From assembly GCA_902491565.1 (NCBI GenBank), contig CABUIE010000012.1:12215-76214 (forward strand): a stretch of DNA of 64,000 bases, given 5' to 3'. Both the position numbers and the translations under genes were made by a program. How positions within the stretch are numbered: position 1 is the first letter of the stretch; each line of letters opens with the position of its first letter. Under the pieces are notes generated by a model. That model did no database searches and was not told the origin of the DNA. It saw only the letters and a list, made by a program, of their open reading frames with translations. Shown piece by piece: positions 34,683 to 43,938 of the stretch. The DNA comes from an uncultured Collinsella sp. (lineage in GTDB: Bacteria > Actinomycetota > Coriobacteriia > Coriobacteriales > Coriobacteriaceae).

Positions 34683-36386
34683 TTAGCCCAGCAGGCTTAA
34701 GCCCACGGAGACAAACGCCAGGATAACGCCGACGATGGACTCGCCGCCGAGCAGGCCGCTGGCAACGACCAGACCCTGTTCCTGGAAGGCGGCGTCCTTG
34801 GCAGCCCTCTCCTCGTCAGAAAGACCAGCGGTGGCGTCGCGGTGGGCGGACCACTTGTCGTAGGCGAGTTTGACGCAGGAGCCCAGGAATGCCGTGAGCG
34901 ACATGTAGAACGGCAGGTACACGCCCAGGCCGATCATCATGGCCGGAATGCCGAGCCAATACATGACGATGCCGGCAATAAAGCCGCCCGCGAACCACGG
35001 CACGCTCGGGATACCCGAGACCATGGTGGCAACCACGCTTGCCTGCGCGGCCACAAAGCTCTTATCGGGACCAAAGGCATCCGGACCATAGGCGGTGACG
35101 AGCGCGACCATAACGGCGGCGGCGACCAGGGCGCCCACGATGCCGCCAATGGCCTGGCCGATCCACTGCGCACGCGAGTTGGTGCCCAGCACGGCGCCAG
35201 CCTTAAAGTCGTTCATGACGTCGCCCGCAAGGCCGCACGCCACGGCTACGATGCCGGCGATAAAGAACAGCTTGACCTGAGCGATCTGTGCGAAGGCAGC
35301 CACGATGAGCATGACGATGAGGCCAAAGATCTCCATGGGGTCGATACCCGTCTGGCCGCAGCTCTGCGCGCTCATGATGGTGGTGACAAAGGTGAACAGC
35401 GTGACGATGACGGCCGGGACGGGGCCAAGGTCGAGCACGATGGCGATGATCACGGCGATGGCGGCAGCGCCCAGGCCGATGATGCCGGCATCGAGCTTAA
35501 GGGAGCCCGAGATGAGCGACTGCTCGTTGGTGTCGGTGGAGCTGTCGGCGGCGAGGCCGCGGACGATGCCGGTGACCTGCGGCAGGATGTCCTTAAGGAC
35601 GACGGCGACGCCAAAGCCCATCATAAGGCCCATGCCGAGGGACTTGACGATACCCTGCGCGGTCACAACATCGAACAGACCGGCAGCGGTGCCGCCCACG
35701 ATGATGCCAAAGTTGCCCAGCAGCGCGCCGGCAAACCAGAACGCGACGGGGGCGAAGCCCACCAAAAAGCCGATGGACAGCAACATGGGCGAGTTATAGA
35801 TGGCAAAGGTCACGCCGGGGATATTGAGCGTGCACAGCATGCTGGGCACCACGCCCAGAGCGTCGCGAAGCACGCTGTAGATGCCTGCGATGGCCATGGA
35901 GCCAAAGAGCTGCTTGCCGGTCTTGCCGCCGGCCTCGGTGGCGCGCAGGGTCTGAGCTGCGGCGTTGCCGGTGGGGAACTCCAGCGCGGCGTCCACGATA
36001 AAGTGACGGTGGATGAGCGCTGTCGCCAGAAGGCCCAAGATGGTGCCGGCGAGCGCCACGATAAACATGTCGAGCCAGCTGATTTGGTCGGCATAGCCCA
36101 GCATCCAGGCGCCCGGGATGGTAAACGCCAGGCCGCCGGCGACCATGGCGCCCGCGGACATGATGGTGTGGGTAACGTTGGCCTCGTTGAGGCTGGCGTT
36201 GCCCATGAGCTTCAGGAAGAACAGCGAAATGACGGCAGCGAAAATGATCGGCCAGGGGAGTGCGCCCATCTTGAGGGCGGTGTAGGCCGAGCTTGCCGTG
36301 ATGATCACGCAGCCAAGGACGCCGATGACGACGCCGCGCAGCGTGAGTTGACCGCGCATCGAGGTGTGGTTCGAGGGATTGCTCAT
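34683..36386 (-). CDS. OPT family oligopeptide transporter
   Basis: A 567-residue membrane protein with about fourteen hydrophobic segments. The N-terminal TLRGVVIGVLGCVIITASSAYT and MGALPWPIIFAAVISLFFL, and NASLNEANVTHTIMSAGAM are typical of bacterial OPT proteins (TIGR00733 type), which import small peptides or metal-chelate complexes by proton symport. GGAGTT lies before the ATG. It stands alone, and the substrate cannot be told. Confidence 0.88.
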   Translation of the reverse strand: MSNPSNHTSMRGQLTLRGVVIGVLGCVIITASSAYTALKMGALPWPIIFAAVISLFFLKLMGNASLNEANVTHTIMSAGAMVAGGLAFTIPGAWMLGYADQISWLDMFIVALAGTILGLLATALIHRHFIVDAALEFPTGNAAAQTLRATEAGGKTGKQLFGSMAIAGIYSVLRDALGVVPSMLCTLNIPGVTFAIYNSPMLLSIGFLVGFAPVAFWFAGALLGNFGIIVGGTAAGLFDVVTAQGIVKSLGMGLMMGFGVAVVLKDILPQVTGIVRGLAADSSTDTNEQSLISGSLKLDAGIIGLGAAAIAVIIAIVLDLGPVPAVIVTLFTFVTTIMSAQSCGQTGIDPMEIFGLIVMLIVAAFAQIAQVKLFFIAGIVAVACGLAGDVMNDFKAGAVLGTNSRAQWIGQAIGGIVGALVAAAVMVALVTAYGPDAFGPDKSFVAAQASVVATMVSGIPSVPWFAGGFIAGIVMYWLGIPAMMIGLGVYLPFYMSLTAFLGSCVKLAYDKWSAHRDATAGLSDEERAAKDAAFQEQGLVVASGLLGGESIVGVILAFVSVGLSLLG

Positions 36387-36561
36387 ATAAAACTCCTTTG
36401 CGTATATCCGCTTCCCCCGGGAGCGCCGCTACGGATACGGCGCGGGAAGTCGGGTTACCAAGGGCCGCCGCGTGAGCTCGCGCGCGACCGCGCACCAGTA
36501 TAGCCGCACGGCAGCTCATTTGGGACGGGGCTTTTTTAGCTACCCCGGGCTCGGCCAAAGG

Positions 36562-36637
36562 ATGATTATTCTGGGACGGGGATTTAAAAATCATTAGGTA
36601 CGCAATGATTTTTAAATCCCCGTCCCAGAATAATCAT
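36562..36637. repeat. Perfect 34-bp-arm palindrome upstream of coaX
   Basis: Arms 36562-36595 and 36604-36637 are exact reverse complements around the eight-base loop AGGTACGC. They contain ATGATTATTCTGGGACGGGG. A related GGGACGGGG fragment lies just upstream (about 36521). The rest of 36387-36675 holds nothing else but the coaX ribosome site. Confidence 0.85.
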
Positions 36638-36675
36638 CGGGATATACTGCTGGGCAGACGAAAGGAGCGCCGACG

Positions 36676-37527
36676 ATGCTTAATGGGTGCGCATATATAT
36701 TGACGGTCGACGTGGGCAACACGTTCATTCGCTTTGGCCTGTTTGCCGAGGATTCGGCCGCGGCGCAGGAATGCCCGCTTGCGACGTGCGAGATCACGAC
36801 GCCGTCGAGCATTACGGCAGACGAGGCGCACATGAGGCTCGCGCAGGTCATGGGCGCATTGGCAGCCGATGCGGGCATGCCGGGTGCACTCGTTCCCGCG
36901 GCCGCAGTGCTGAGCTGCGTGGTGCCGGCGCTCGAACGCCCATGGAAGGCGGCGCTTTCCCGTACCTGCACGGGACGCGTGCTCACCGTGGGGCCGGGCC
37001 TCAAGACCGGCATGCCCGTGCACTACGACGACCCGGCCGAGATCGGCCCCGACCGCATCGCCGACGCCGTGGCGGCCCGTGCCGTCTACGGCTCTCCGTG
37101 CATCGTGATCGACCTGGGCACGACGACCAATATCGAGGTCATCGACGCGCACGGTACCTTTGTGGGCGGCGTCATCGCGCCGGGTCTGGCGCTCGGCGCC
37201 CGCTCGCTTTCGGCCGCTGCGGCGCGTCTGCCGCAGGTCGAGCCCTCGGCACCGACGCACGTCATCGGCCGTAACACGCGCGAGGCCATGCGCTCGGGAG
37301 TGGTCTTGGGCGAGGTAGCCCGCATCGACGGCATGCTCGACATGGTGCTTGCCGAGATGCGCGCGACCAAGGCCGCGGGGGAGGGCGATGTGCCCATCGT
37401 CATTACCGGCGACGATGCCGAGGCACTTGCGGCCCTTGTCGGTCACAGTCTGACGGTCGACGACGCGCTGACGTTGCGGGGTCTCGCCGAGCTCTACCGC
37501 ATCAACCAAAAGCCCCGCCGCGTGTAA
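36676..37527 (+). CDS. coaX: Type III pantothenate kinase
   Basis: A 283-residue ASKHA kinase that phosphorylates pantothenate in the first step of coenzyme A synthesis. TVDVGNTFIRFGLF is the phosphate-1 loop, GPDRIADAVAA holds the substrate Asp/Arg, VIDLGTTTNIEVID is phosphate-2, and GGVIAPGLALGARSL the following loop. This type needs a monovalent cation and is not feedback-inhibited by CoA. GAAAGGAG precedes the ATG. Confidence 0.93.
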   Translation: MLNGCAYILTVDVGNTFIRFGLFAEDSAAAQECPLATCEITTPSSITADEAHMRLAQVMGALAADAGMPGALVPAAAVLSCVVPALERPWKAALSRTCTGRVLTVGPGLKTGMPVHYDDPAEIGPDRIADAVAARAVYGSPCIVIDLGTTTNIEVIDAHGTFVGGVIAPGLALGARSLSAAAARLPQVEPSAPTHVIGRNTREAMRSGVVLGEVARIDGMLDMVLAEMRATKAAGEGDVPIVITGDDAEALAALVGHSLTVDDALTLRGLAELYRINQKPRRV

Positions 37528-37611
37528 AGGTGAGGGCGCCGGTGGGACAAACGCCCCCACCTTTCACCTGCTACAATGGGTCAAACTATTGCGATTACGG
37601 AGGTGTCTGCC

Positions 37612-38136
37612 ATGTCGGACGATCTTCATCAAACTTCGTCAGGCAAGCGCCTGGACGTCATTAGCTGGGACGAGTTCTTTATGAGCGTGGCCATCGCCGC
37701 GCAGCGCCGCAGCAAGGACCCCAATACGCAGGTGGGTGCGTGCATCGCCAGCACCAACCACCGCATCCTTTCGGTGGGCTACAACGGTACGCCCTCGGCG
37801 CTCAACGACGACTTTTTCCCGTGGGGTACGAGCGACGACCCGCTGCAGGACAAGCACAACTACGTGGTCCATGCCGAGGCCAACGCCGTGCTCAACTACC
37901 GTGGCTCGCTCAAGGATCTCGAGGGTTCCACGGTCTACGTCACGCTGTTCCCGTGCCACGACTGCGCCAAGATCCTGGCGCAGGTGGGCGTGGGCGAGGT
38001 CGTCTACCTGGACAACAAGTACGCCGATACCGATGATGGACGCATCAGCCGCCGCATCCTCGACTCCTGTGGCATCAGCTACCGCCAGGTTATCGTCGAT
38101 GTTCACATCGGCACCGAGGGGCAGGCTCAGCAGTAG
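37612..38136 (+). CDS. dCMP deaminase family protein (ComEB-like)
   Basis: A 174-residue zinc deaminase that makes dUMP from dCMP for dTMP synthesis. HAEANAVLNY holds the zinc His and catalytic Glu, and PCHDCAK the two zinc Cys. RRSKDPNTQVGACI and GYNGTP are family sequences. GGAGG lies eight bases before the ATG at 37612; an upstream in-frame ATG at 37576 would add residues encoded across this ribosome site. Confidence 0.9.
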   Translation: MSDDLHQTSSGKRLDVISWDEFFMSVAIAAQRRSKDPNTQVGACIASTNHRILSVGYNGTPSALNDDFFPWGTSDDPLQDKHNYVVHAEANAVLNYRGSLKDLEGSTVYVTLFPCHDCAKILAQVGVGEVVYLDNKYADTDDGRISRRILDSCGISYRQVIVDVHIGTEGQAQQ

Positions 38137-38306
38137 CTCGTGGCAACGCCAGCTGGCGGCAAAACAGCCAAAAGAGACCCGTCCCAAATTGACCGCTCGT
38201 GAAAGTCGTGTCCGCACGCATGGCTGGCGCCTAAGCGGGTACATGGCTGTAGTAACATAGCCCCTGTCCGCGGGCGCGCCCGCGTAATTGTGAGAAAGGA
38301 GCCCCT

Positions 38307-38585
38307 GTGGCTGTTAACGAAGAGCTGCTTAAGAAGGTTCTTGAAGAGATTCGCCCCAACCTGCAGGCCGACGGCGGCGATATGGAGTATGTGGGCGTTG
38401 ACGACGAGGGCGTCGTCCAGCTTGAGCTTCAGGGCGCCTGCGCCGGCTGCCCTATGAGCGCACTGACCCTGTCCATGGGCATTGAGCGTATCCTGAAGGA
38501 GCATGTGCCCGGCGTTACCCGCGTTGAGGAGGTCAATGCCTCCGGCGAGGCCGAGGACCTGTACGACGAGTACGCGCCGTTCTAA
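38307..38585 (+). CDS. NifU-like iron-sulfur scaffold (C-terminal domain only)
   Basis: A 92-residue protein. LQADGGDMEYVGV and the CAGCPMS pair of cysteines match the NifU C-terminal/Nfu domain, which holds and hands over [4Fe-4S] clusters. Translation starts at GTG 38307, after AGAAAGGAG. It stands alone here; no IscS or SUF genes are in the window. Confidence 0.9.
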   Translation: MAVNEELLKKVLEEIRPNLQADGGDMEYVGVDDEGVVQLELQGACAGCPMSALTLSMGIERILKEHVPGVTRVEEVNASGEAEDLYDEYAPF

Positions 38586-38694
38586 GATGCGAAAGCTGCG
38601 GACGGCATACTCCGCATAGACGTTACGCCCAAATATGCGGCTGCGAGCGCAAGGCCCGCGGCCGCATTTGTATGTAGGGAGTAGGAGGGTCGAC

Positions 38695-39516
38695 ATGCTC
38701 AACGACTTCTACCATATGCTTGATCCTGTCGCGATCTCGGCGGGCCCCATCACTATCTACTGGTACGGCCTGGCCTACGTGGTCGGCGCTCTGCTCACGG
38801 CGGTCGTCATGTACCGCACGCAGCGCCGCTGGGGCTTTAACATCACGATTGACGACCTGACGAGTGTCGTGGTCGGCGTGGTCTTTGGCCTCATTATCGG
38901 TGCCCGCCTGTTCTACGTCGTCTTTTACGGTGATGGCTACTACTGGGCGCACCCGCTCGAGATCTTTGCCACCAACGAGGGCGGCATGAGCTTCCATGGC
39001 GGCCTGGTGGGCGGCATTATCGGCGGCATCATCGTGTGCCGCATGTATAAGCTCGACGCATGGACTTTGGCAGACCTTGCCGTCATAGGCGCGCCGCTGG
39101 CGCTGTGCCTGGGCCGTTGCGCCAACTTCGTGAACGGAGAGCTGTGGGGCAAGCCGACCGATCTGCCATGGGGCGTGGTCTTTGGCGGGACTGCGGGCGA
39201 GATGCCGCGTCACCCCTCCCAGCTCTACGAGGCATTTCTTGAGGGCATCGTGCTCTTTTGCATTCTGCAGGTGCTCAGCCGCAAAAAGCCGCTACCGCCC
39301 CAAGGCACGTTTATGGGCGTGTTTGTGATGGGTTACGGCATCGTCCGCTTTCTCGTTGAGTTCGTGCGCGTGCCCGATGCCCAGCTGGGTTATCTGCTGG
39401 GAGGCGTCATCACCATGGGCCAGCTGCTGAGTCTGCCGCTCGTAATCGCGGGCCTGGCGCTCATCATCTTTGCTCGTCGCCGCAACCAACCCCAGCGCAT
39501 CTACCTCGACGCCTAG
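38695..39516 (+). CDS. lgt: Prolipoprotein diacylglyceryl transferase
   Basis: A 273-residue inner-membrane enzyme that attaches diacylglycerol from phosphatidylglycerol to the lipobox Cys of prolipoproteins. MSFHGGLVGG and GRCANFVNGELWGKP are the Lgt signature, and RHPSQLYEAFLEG follows. About seven membrane helices are seen. GTAGGAGGG is six bases before the ATG at 38695. It will act, for example, on the binding lipoprotein encoded near 15.5 kb. Confidence 0.95.
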   Translation: MLNDFYHMLDPVAISAGPITIYWYGLAYVVGALLTAVVMYRTQRRWGFNITIDDLTSVVVGVVFGLIIGARLFYVVFYGDGYYWAHPLEIFATNEGGMSFHGGLVGGIIGGIIVCRMYKLDAWTLADLAVIGAPLALCLGRCANFVNGELWGKPTDLPWGVVFGGTAGEMPRHPSQLYEAFLEGIVLFCILQVLSRKKPLPPQGTFMGVFVMGYGIVRFLVEFVRVPDAQLGYLLGGVITMGQLLSLPLVIAGLALIIFARRRNQPQRIYLDA

Positions 39517-39521
39517 CCAAG

Positions 39522-39556
39522 ACCACCACAAAGGGGACAGGCACCTTTGTGGTGGT
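39522..39556. repeat. CACCACAAAGGGGACAGG palindrome
   Basis: ACCACCACAAAGG (39522-39534) pairs with CCTTTGTGGTGGT (39544-39556) around GGACAGGCA. It directly follows the lgt stop and may end that transcript. It is a relative of the 53-bp family by its GGGACAGG centre. Confidence 0.75.
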
Positions 39557-39583
39557 TTGCTGGGCAACGATGACAGAACCGTA

Positions 39584-39635
39584 ACGTTTCCCCAGATAAA
39601 ACCTGCCAAAATAAACCTGTCCCTTTTTGGCAGGT
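39584..39635. repeat. 53-bp dispersed repeat (GGGACAGGTT family), copy 3, inverted
   Basis: Read on the minus strand it is ACCTGCCAAAAAGGGACAGG, then TTTTGGCAGGT, then TTTATCTGGGGAAACGTT, nearly identical over its length to the copy at 6197. It lies in the leader of the DUF6020-like gene. Confidence 0.8.
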
Positions 39636-39656
39636 TTCTAGAAAGGCTTTCGGACT

Positions 39657-41840
39657 GTGAAGGATTCCGATCTCTCCACAACGGCTGCGCGCGACGCTGC
39701 CCGCATCGTCTGGTTTAAGCGCTACCCCGCCAAGCAGACGCTCATCGCATTTTTGCTCGCGCTGTTGGCGACCACGGCGTTTTCCATCGATCCCTCCCCG
39801 GTGTCGAGCAACGCAGTCTTGGCGATTGACCCCAAAGCCTCGGGCATGCTGTACGTGTGCTACGAGGTGCTCCTCTCGTTTGCCGGCCATACCGACGCGG
39901 TCATGCTGCTTGCACTTGCCTGCCTGCTCACCTTGCCGTTTCGCTACGTGTTCTTTGGCCGTGGCGACACCTGGCGTCCATCGATCATTCTGCCGTCGCT
40001 GTTCTTCGCCATCTGCATGGTGTTCGGCCGCAGCTACGATCTCACCGACTCGGCCGAGATTGTCCTTGGCGACAAAGCTCGCATCATCTGCGCCTGGATT
40101 GGCGGCGCGGGCTGGATGCTCCTGGCGATCGTTGCCTTCTACCTTGCCTTTGAGTGTCTAGATTGGCTGAGCTCTCGGCGCATCCCGTTTTCCGAAGCGC
40201 ACTTTGGCCGCGTATGGCGTGTGACTCACGCCGTGCTCTCGGTCCATCCCTTTGCCGGGCCCTTCCTGGTGCTTATGATCGCCTGGGCGCCCACGCTCAT
40301 CGCTTCGCTGCCCGGCCTTTTTATGGGAGATACGGGTGCGCAGATTCGCCAGTGGTTCAACTACCCCAACGGCACGAGTGACTACCTGCGTCTGCTCAAT
40401 CCCAATGTGTTGCTCAACGGACATCATCCCGTGGTGCACACGGCTATCATCGGTTCGTGCGTCCAGCTGGGACTTTCACTGTTCAACAGCGCCAACGCAG
40501 GTCTTGCCATCTACACCTGCGCTCAGTTCGTCATTACGGCCGCCTGCATGGCCTATTCCATCTCGTCGCTGCGCAAGCTGGGCGTGAGCCTGCCGGTCCG
40601 CGGCGTGATCTTGCTGTTCTTTGTGTTTATGCCGATGTTCTCTAACTACGCGGCGTTGCTCACCAAAGACGTGCTCTTTGCCGACGCGTTCTTGGTGCTG
40701 CTGGTACAGACCGTCAAGCTCGTGGCATGTGGCTTGCCCCGTCGTGATGCCAATGTCGAGCGAACGGGCGAGAAAGCCCCCGTGCTCTTTGCGCGCCACG
40801 ACTGGCTGCTGCTTGCTCTGGGCGCCATGGGCTCCACGTTTCTGCGTAACGGCGGCCTGGTGTTTCCCCTGGCGGCATGCGTAATCGCGGCGGCGCTTTG
40901 CGCATGGGACGTGCATGTGACTCGTCGTGCAGCCAAGCAGGCTGGTGCTGCGCCTTCGGGCGCCACCCCGCGTTTCCGCTGGGTGGGAGTTCTTGCGGTG
41001 CTTGCGCTCTGCCTTGCCTCTAATATGTACTTCACCAAGGTCTTTATGCCGGCACACGACATCACGCCTGGTTCCAAGCGCGAAATCCTCTCGATTCCGT
41101 TCCAGCAGACGGCTCGTTTTGTCCAAAAGCACGACGGCCTCAACTCGGGCGTCAACCCCACGGTTAAGGAGGACGGCACCATCGTGGAGGCTCCTTGCGA
41201 CGGCTTGGTGACCGACGAAGAGCGTGTCGTGATCGACCGTGTGCTCAAGTACGAGAATCTGGGCCGCCGTTACAACCCGGATAAGTCGGACGCCGTCAAA
41301 AATTGCTTTAACGAGTACGCCTCGCAGGAGGACATCAAGGCCTATTTTGAGGTGTGGGCCCAGATGTTCAAAAAGGATCCCGAGTGCTATATCTCGGCGC
41401 TCATCAATAACTACTACGGCTACTTCTATCCGAGTGCCCGCGATGTGTGGGTCTACAGCACGGCGCGCAGTGCCGAGATTATGGCACGTCCCGATAATCT
41501 CAAGTACTTCGACTTCCATCCGGTCGATAGCAAGGTTGTGCGCTGGTGCGATCATCTGATCAACCTGTATCGCGTGGCAGTGCAACGCATCCCGTTTATC
41601 TCGCTCACCATGAGTTCGGCCACCTATGTGTGGATCATGATCGCCGTGGTAGTCTATCTGCTACGTCGTCATTCGTGGCGCGGGCTGGCCATTTGGGTGC
41701 CGCTGCTGGGCGTGCTCGCCGTGTGCCTGATCGGTCCCTGCAACGGCTCGACCTACATGCGCTACCTGTATCCGGTCATCGCCTGCATGCCCTTTGCCAT
41801 CGGCGCCACGATCACCCGCAGCGACCTCCTCTGGGCCTAA
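39657..41840 (+). CDS. Large polytopic membrane protein, DUF6020-like
   Basis: A 727-residue protein with about twelve membrane helices and a long extracytoplasmic section near residues 470-640. FMGDTGAQIRQWFNY, NGHHPVVHTAIIG and LLTKDVLFADAFLVLLVQT are features of a GT-C-like membrane protein family found in Coriobacteriia and Lachnospiraceae (DUF6020), whose members may move lipid-linked sugars. Translation starts at GTG 39657 after GAAAGG. The activity is unknown; the GT-C idea rests on the Asp-containing first loop and the helix layout. Confidence 0.72.
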   Translation: MKDSDLSTTAARDAARIVWFKRYPAKQTLIAFLLALLATTAFSIDPSPVSSNAVLAIDPKASGMLYVCYEVLLSFAGHTDAVMLLALACLLTLPFRYVFFGRGDTWRPSIILPSLFFAICMVFGRSYDLTDSAEIVLGDKARIICAWIGGAGWMLLAIVAFYLAFECLDWLSSRRIPFSEAHFGRVWRVTHAVLSVHPFAGPFLVLMIAWAPTLIASLPGLFMGDTGAQIRQWFNYPNGTSDYLRLLNPNVLLNGHHPVVHTAIIGSCVQLGLSLFNSANAGLAIYTCAQFVITAACMAYSISSLRKLGVSLPVRGVILLFFVFMPMFSNYAALLTKDVLFADAFLVLLVQTVKLVACGLPRRDANVERTGEKAPVLFARHDWLLLALGAMGSTFLRNGGLVFPLAACVIAAALCAWDVHVTRRAAKQAGAAPSGATPRFRWVGVLAVLALCLASNMYFTKVFMPAHDITPGSKREILSIPFQQTARFVQKHDGLNSGVNPTVKEDGTIVEAPCDGLVTDEERVVIDRVLKYENLGRRYNPDKSDAVKNCFNEYASQEDIKAYFEVWAQMFKKDPECYISALINNYYGYFYPSARDVWVYSTARSAEIMARPDNLKYFDFHPVDSKVVRWCDHLINLYRVAVQRIPFISLTMSSATYVWIMIAVVVYLLRRHSWRGLAIWVPLLGVLAVCLIGPCNGSTYMRYLYPVIACMPFAIGATITRSDLLWA

Positions 41841-41841
41841 T

Positions 41842-41874
41842 TTGGTGCAAAGGGGACAGGTTGCTTTGCACCAA
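41842..41874. repeat. TTGGTGCAAAGGGGACAGG palindrome
   Basis: TTGGTGCAAAG (41842-41852) pairs perfectly with CTTTGCACCAA (41864-41874) around GGGACAGGTTG. It lies just after the stop of the large membrane protein gene. Confidence 0.75.
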
Positions 41875-42005
41875 GGGGCCGCATCATCACGACGCCTTCA
41901 TTTTTGGGTTTATCTCGCAGGCCAGTAGGTATATCATAACGACGTTTGTTTATATTGCCCGAGCATCTGCGCTGGGCTTTAGGTCGAAACCGATAGGAGA
42001 CACGT

Positions 42006-42812
42006 ATGTCCGGACACTCTAAGTGGGCCACAACCAAGCATCGTAAGGGCGCGCAGGACGCCAAGCGTTCCGCCCTCTTCTCCAAGCTGAGCCGCAACAT
42101 CACCGTTGCCGCCCGTCTCGGCGGCGACCCGCTGCCCGAGAACAACGCCAGCCTCGCCGCTGCCGTTGCCAAGGCCAAGGCTCAGTCCATGCCCAAGGAC
42201 AAGATCAAGTCCGCTATCGACAAGGCCTTCGGTTCGGGTGCCGATGCCGCCGTCTACGAGAACATCGTGTACGAGGGCTACGGTCCCGCCGGTGTCGCCG
42301 TCTACGTTGACTGCCTGACCGATAACCGCAACCGCACCGCTGCCGACGTCCGTTCTGCCTTCTCCCACGCTGGTGGCAACCTGGGCACCTCCGGTTCCGT
42401 CGCCTTCCAGTTTGAGCGCAAGGGCCAGATCGTCGTCGCCAAGGAGATCCTGGACGAGAACGCCAAGAAGGAGACCATGATCGCCAACGGTGCTGCCGGT
42501 GACGAGGATGAGTTCATGATGGCCATCGCCGAGGCCGGTGGCGAGGACTACGAGGACGCCGGCGAGGAGTGGATCGTCTGGACTGCTGCCAACGAGGTCA
42601 TGGCTGTCTCCAAGGCGCTCGAGGAGCAGGGCGTCCAGGTCAAGGGTTCCGAGACCACCATGGTCCCGACTACCCCGACCGAGGTCTCCGGCGCCGATGC
42701 CAAGAAGGTTCAGCGCCTCATCGACCGTCTTGAGGAGCTCGACGACGTCCAGGATGTTTACAGCACCATGGACATGACCGACGAGGTCATCGCTGCCCTC
42801 GAGGAGGAGTAG
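42006..42812 (+). CDS. YebC/PmpR family regulatory or translation factor
   Basis: A 268-residue protein. MSGHSKWATTKHRKGAQDAKR at the N-terminus and VYEGYGPAGVAVYVDCLTDNRNRT are diagnostic of the YebC family (TACO1). Members were long called transcription factors, and more recent work links several to translation of proline-rich stretches. The protein has about 20 extra, acidic residues near position 160-185 compared with the usual 240-250. A GGAG site lies upstream. Confidence 0.93.
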   Translation: MSGHSKWATTKHRKGAQDAKRSALFSKLSRNITVAARLGGDPLPENNASLAAAVAKAKAQSMPKDKIKSAIDKAFGSGADAAVYENIVYEGYGPAGVAVYVDCLTDNRNRTAADVRSAFSHAGGNLGTSGSVAFQFERKGQIVVAKEILDENAKKETMIANGAAGDEDEFMMAIAEAGGEDYEDAGEEWIVWTAANEVMAVSKALEEQGVQVKGSETTMVPTTPTEVSGADAKKVQRLIDRLEELDDVQDVYSTMDMTDEVIAALEEE

Positions 42813-42881
42813 CGCCCGCACGGGTTAAGCCGTGCATATCTGGGCATAATGAAGCGAGCATGCAAGCCTCGTGGAATAGAT

Positions 42882-42923
42882 GAGCCGGATCCGCGTGCGT
42901 AGAGCACCGGACCCGGCTCTTTT
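42882..42923 (+). terminator. Terminator after the YebC-family gene
   Basis: GAGCCGGATCCG pairs with CGGACCCGGCTC, with one mismatch, followed by TTTTATAATG. The last bases could also act as a -10 element for the AmaP-like cluster. Confidence 0.8.
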
Positions 42924-42978
42924 ATAATGATGCGAACCGTTTTGCATTTCGAGAGCCGAGATTTGAAGGGAGCGCCAC

Positions 42979-43524
42979 GTGCGCGTACTCAAACGAGCCC
43001 TAGCGATTGTGTATCTTGCCGCCGCCATCGTGGCGCTGGGCACGCTTGTCTGCCAGTTTTGGGGGCCGTATACGTATCGCTTTATGCTGCTGATGCGCGA
43101 CCCCATGCCGCGCATTGTCGTGACGGCATGCGGCGGAGTTGTGGCGATCGGCGTGCTGGTAAGCTTCTTCCGCCTGATGTTTGCTCGTCGCGAGCCGTCC
43201 TGCGTGCATCCGGCGGGGGAGCGCAATATCGAGGTCACGCTCGCGGCGCTTTCTTCGTGTGCTAGGGCTGCTGCCGAGCGCGACGACCGCGTGATGGTCG
43301 AGCATGTCGAGGCCCGCGTCCAAGGCTCCGACGATTCGCACGTCCGTTTTAAGGTCGAGGCTATCGCGCTTGACGATAAGGACGTGGCATCTCTGGCTAC
43401 CGCGATGCAGCAGCGCATCGAGGAAGCTTGCGACACCATGCTCGGCACGCCGGGTACGACCGCGCGCGTCCGTTTTTTGCCGTCCAAGACTACCGTCCAG
43501 ACCGTGGAGGTTTCCGGTGAGTGA
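42979..43524 (+). CDS. AmaP-like alkaline shock response membrane anchor protein
   Basis: A 181-residue protein with two N-terminal membrane helices (AIVYLAAAIVALGTLVCQF and IVVTACGGVVAIGVLVSFF), then a soluble Asp23-type domain. This layout matches AmaP, which tethers Asp23 to the membrane in Firmicutes. Translation starts at GTG 42979 after GAAGGGAG. It overlaps the next start by eight bases; the three-gene block is an envelope-stress cluster by analogy. Confidence 0.75.
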   Translation: MRVLKRALAIVYLAAAIVALGTLVCQFWGPYTYRFMLLMRDPMPRIVVTACGGVVAIGVLVSFFRLMFARREPSCVHPAGERNIEVTLAALSSCARAAAERDDRVMVEHVEARVQGSDDSHVRFKVEAIALDDKDVASLATAMQQRIEEACDTMLGTPGTTARVRFLPSKTTVQTVEVSGE

Positions 43525-43894
43525 TACCAATCAAGATAAGACCGCTCGTACGCCGCGCCTGACGATTGACCAGAGCGCCACGCCGGCGAACGAACCTGTT
43601 GATTCCAAAGCAGAAGCAATCGAGTTACAAGACGCGGCAGCCGCGGATTTTGACGAGGCTATGGGTCTCATCAAGGGTACGGGCGCTGCCATCTGGAGCT
43701 ATGCTGTGCGTCATCCCAACACCACGCTCGGTGCTGTCGCTGGCTTTATCCTCGCCGTGTTGGTGCTCACGTTGGGCCTGTGGGACACGCTCGTCATTGC
43801 ATTCTTCGTGCTGATTGGCGCCGTGATTGGCCAGATTCGTGACGGCGAGAACGGGATCGTCAACTTCTTCGGCCGTCTGTTTAGCGGCCGCTAA
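43517..43894 (+). CDS. DUF2273 small membrane protein
   Basis: A 125-residue protein. A polar N-terminal half precedes two closely spaced membrane helices (TLGAVAGFILAVLVLTLGLW and LVIAFFVLIGAVIGQIRDG), the hallmark of DUF2273, which accompanies amaP and asp23 in many Gram-positives. GTG 43517 lies after GTGGAGG, inside the end of the AmaP-like gene, so translation is coupled. Confidence 0.82.
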   Translation: MSDTNQDKTARTPRLTIDQSATPANEPVDSKAEAIELQDAAAADFDEAMGLIKGTGAAIWSYAVRHPNTTLGAVAGFILAVLVLTLGLWDTLVIAFFVLIGAVIGQIRDGENGIVNFFGRLFSGR

Positions 43895-43938
43895 TATGTA
43901 TTCGACTGTCGCATCTGCGGCAGGCATAAGGAGGAACC

